Source: Alphaproteobacteria bacterium
GTDB taxonomy: Bacteria; Pseudomonadota; Alphaproteobacteria; Paracaedibacterales; CAIULA01
NCBI GenBank assembly: GCA_026400645.1
Contig: JAPLOP010000016.1
Location: 1 to 47,902, forward strand
Direction of reading: 5' to 3'
DNA length: 47,902 nucleotides
Of the stretch, positions 47,506 to 47,902 are shown in pieces. How positions within the stretch are numbered: position 1 is the stretch's first letter; each line of letters begins with the position of its first letter. The translations under genes and the position numbers were made by a program. Under the pieces are notes generated by a model that was given only the letters and a program-made list of their open reading frames with translations, was not told the DNA's origin and made no database searches.

Positions 47506-47684
47506 TGATGCCTAATCTAAACAGAAATGTTGATTTTTATGTTGGCTATCCCCTTGGTTTATAATTTGGCCATAAACGGCGATTCAAAAGCCTTGCATAG
47601 AATAGCTATGCGCGTCTTTTTCACCTTGTTTCTGAAAAAACTATCTGTCATAAAATTTCAACATTTTCATTCATCTTGGGTATA
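47506..47684 (+). repeat. MITE-like element, family C, copy 2 (diverged)
   Basis: The right end, ATAAAATTTCAACATTTTCA through CTTGGGTATA, matches the copy at 34350 closely. The middle shares CATAAACGGCGA, and the left end is decayed (GATGCCTAATCTAAA). It is about 28 bp longer because of sequence in the middle. It lies upstream of the DUF4167-clpB operon. Confidence 0.6.
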
Positions 47685-47787
47685 GGTTCTTCTTGTTTGC
47701 TTATCGTAACATCGTAACGAGGCTCGATAGGACAAGTGGTATCTTTAGGTTGAAAGGGTATAACTTATTCTACAAAGGCAAAAGTTA

Positions 47788-47902
47788 GAGACTGTCCTTC
47801 AATTTAACACATAAGTTTATTTAAATTTATTCGGATAAAGGCAAGCCGAACCATTTCTTCTGACGATGATGTTTTTGTCTCAAAATCCTTTGCAAGGCGC
47901 CT
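47788..47902 (-). mobile_element. IS5-family-like insertion sequence, partial, runs off the window
   Basis: The element end begins GAGACTGTCC (47788), resembling IS5-group terminal repeats, preceded by TTA as a possible target duplication. Inside, a reading frame on the minus strand ends as a transposase would. The rest lies beyond the window. Confidence 0.55.
47804..47902 (-). CDS. IS5-like transposase, C-terminal fragment
   Basis: The last 32 residues and stop of a minus-strand frame that enters from outside the window. It reads RRLAKDFETKTSSSEEMV followed by RLAFIRINLNKLMC, closely like the C-terminal ends of IS5-group DDE transposases (RLAKDYE, SEAMI, IRLMLRRL in relatives). It cannot be told whether the whole gene is intact. 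Confidence 0.65.
   Translation of the reverse strand, partial: RRLAKDFETKTSSSEEMVRLAFIRINLNKLMC

Overview
The window reads as an AT-leaning chromosome segment of an alphaproteobacterium. The evidence is local gene order: hemJ-rho, surE-nlpD-yajC-secD-secF, nuoG-to-M, ompH-lpxD-fabZ-lpxA and DUF4167-clpB-hdaA are all typical of that class. Many nested palindromic repeats, toxin-antitoxin pairs, a lone type VI secretion gene and several unknown secreted proteins point to a host-associated lineage of the Holosporales/Rickettsiales kind. That placement is inference; no rRNA or tRNA was seen.

Layout. 1-2.4 kb holds an unknown exported protein and a repeat-filled spacer. 2.4-7.5 kb (minus strand) holds hemJ-rho-DMT transporter and a Lon-like protease. 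7.6-12.3 kb (plus) is an envelope and secretion operon: surE, an NlpD-like lipoprotein, yajC, secD, secF. 12.35-13.9 kb carries two tandem toxin-antitoxin-like pairs (HigBA type, then MNT/HEPN type). 13.9-21.8 kb is nuoG-H-I-J-K-L-M, closely packed or overlapping; nuoN and nuoA-F are absent. 21.8-26.3 kb (minus) is a 1477-residue TssM/IcmF protein with no other type VI genes beside it. 26.4-31.3 kb (minus) is ppiD-ompH-lpxD-fabZ-lpxA. 31.4-33.9 kb has a LysR regulator, a small exported protein and an isolated coxC.

33.9-34.6 kb is a gene-free stretch with three different inverted-repeat elements side by side. After it come an exported coiled-coil protein, recJ and tpiA (minus), grpE (plus) and tsaC/sua5 (minus). 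40.3-43.6 kb is a pflB-pflA pair with different codon use from its surroundings and a palindromic element between the two genes. 43.6-47.5 kb (minus) is DUF4167-clpB-hdaA. The window ends in a repeat copy and the C-terminal end of an IS5-like transposase that runs off the edge.

Together the genes describe a cell with an aerobic chain (complex I, cytochrome oxidase), lipid A synthesis, Sec export and chaperones. Pyruvate formate-lyase adds an option for anaerobic pyruvate breakdown. The most unusual non-coding signal is a family of roughly 76-bp palindromic cores, each inside a different outer inverted-repeat shell (copies at 2.0, 33.9, 34.4 and 42.7 kb).
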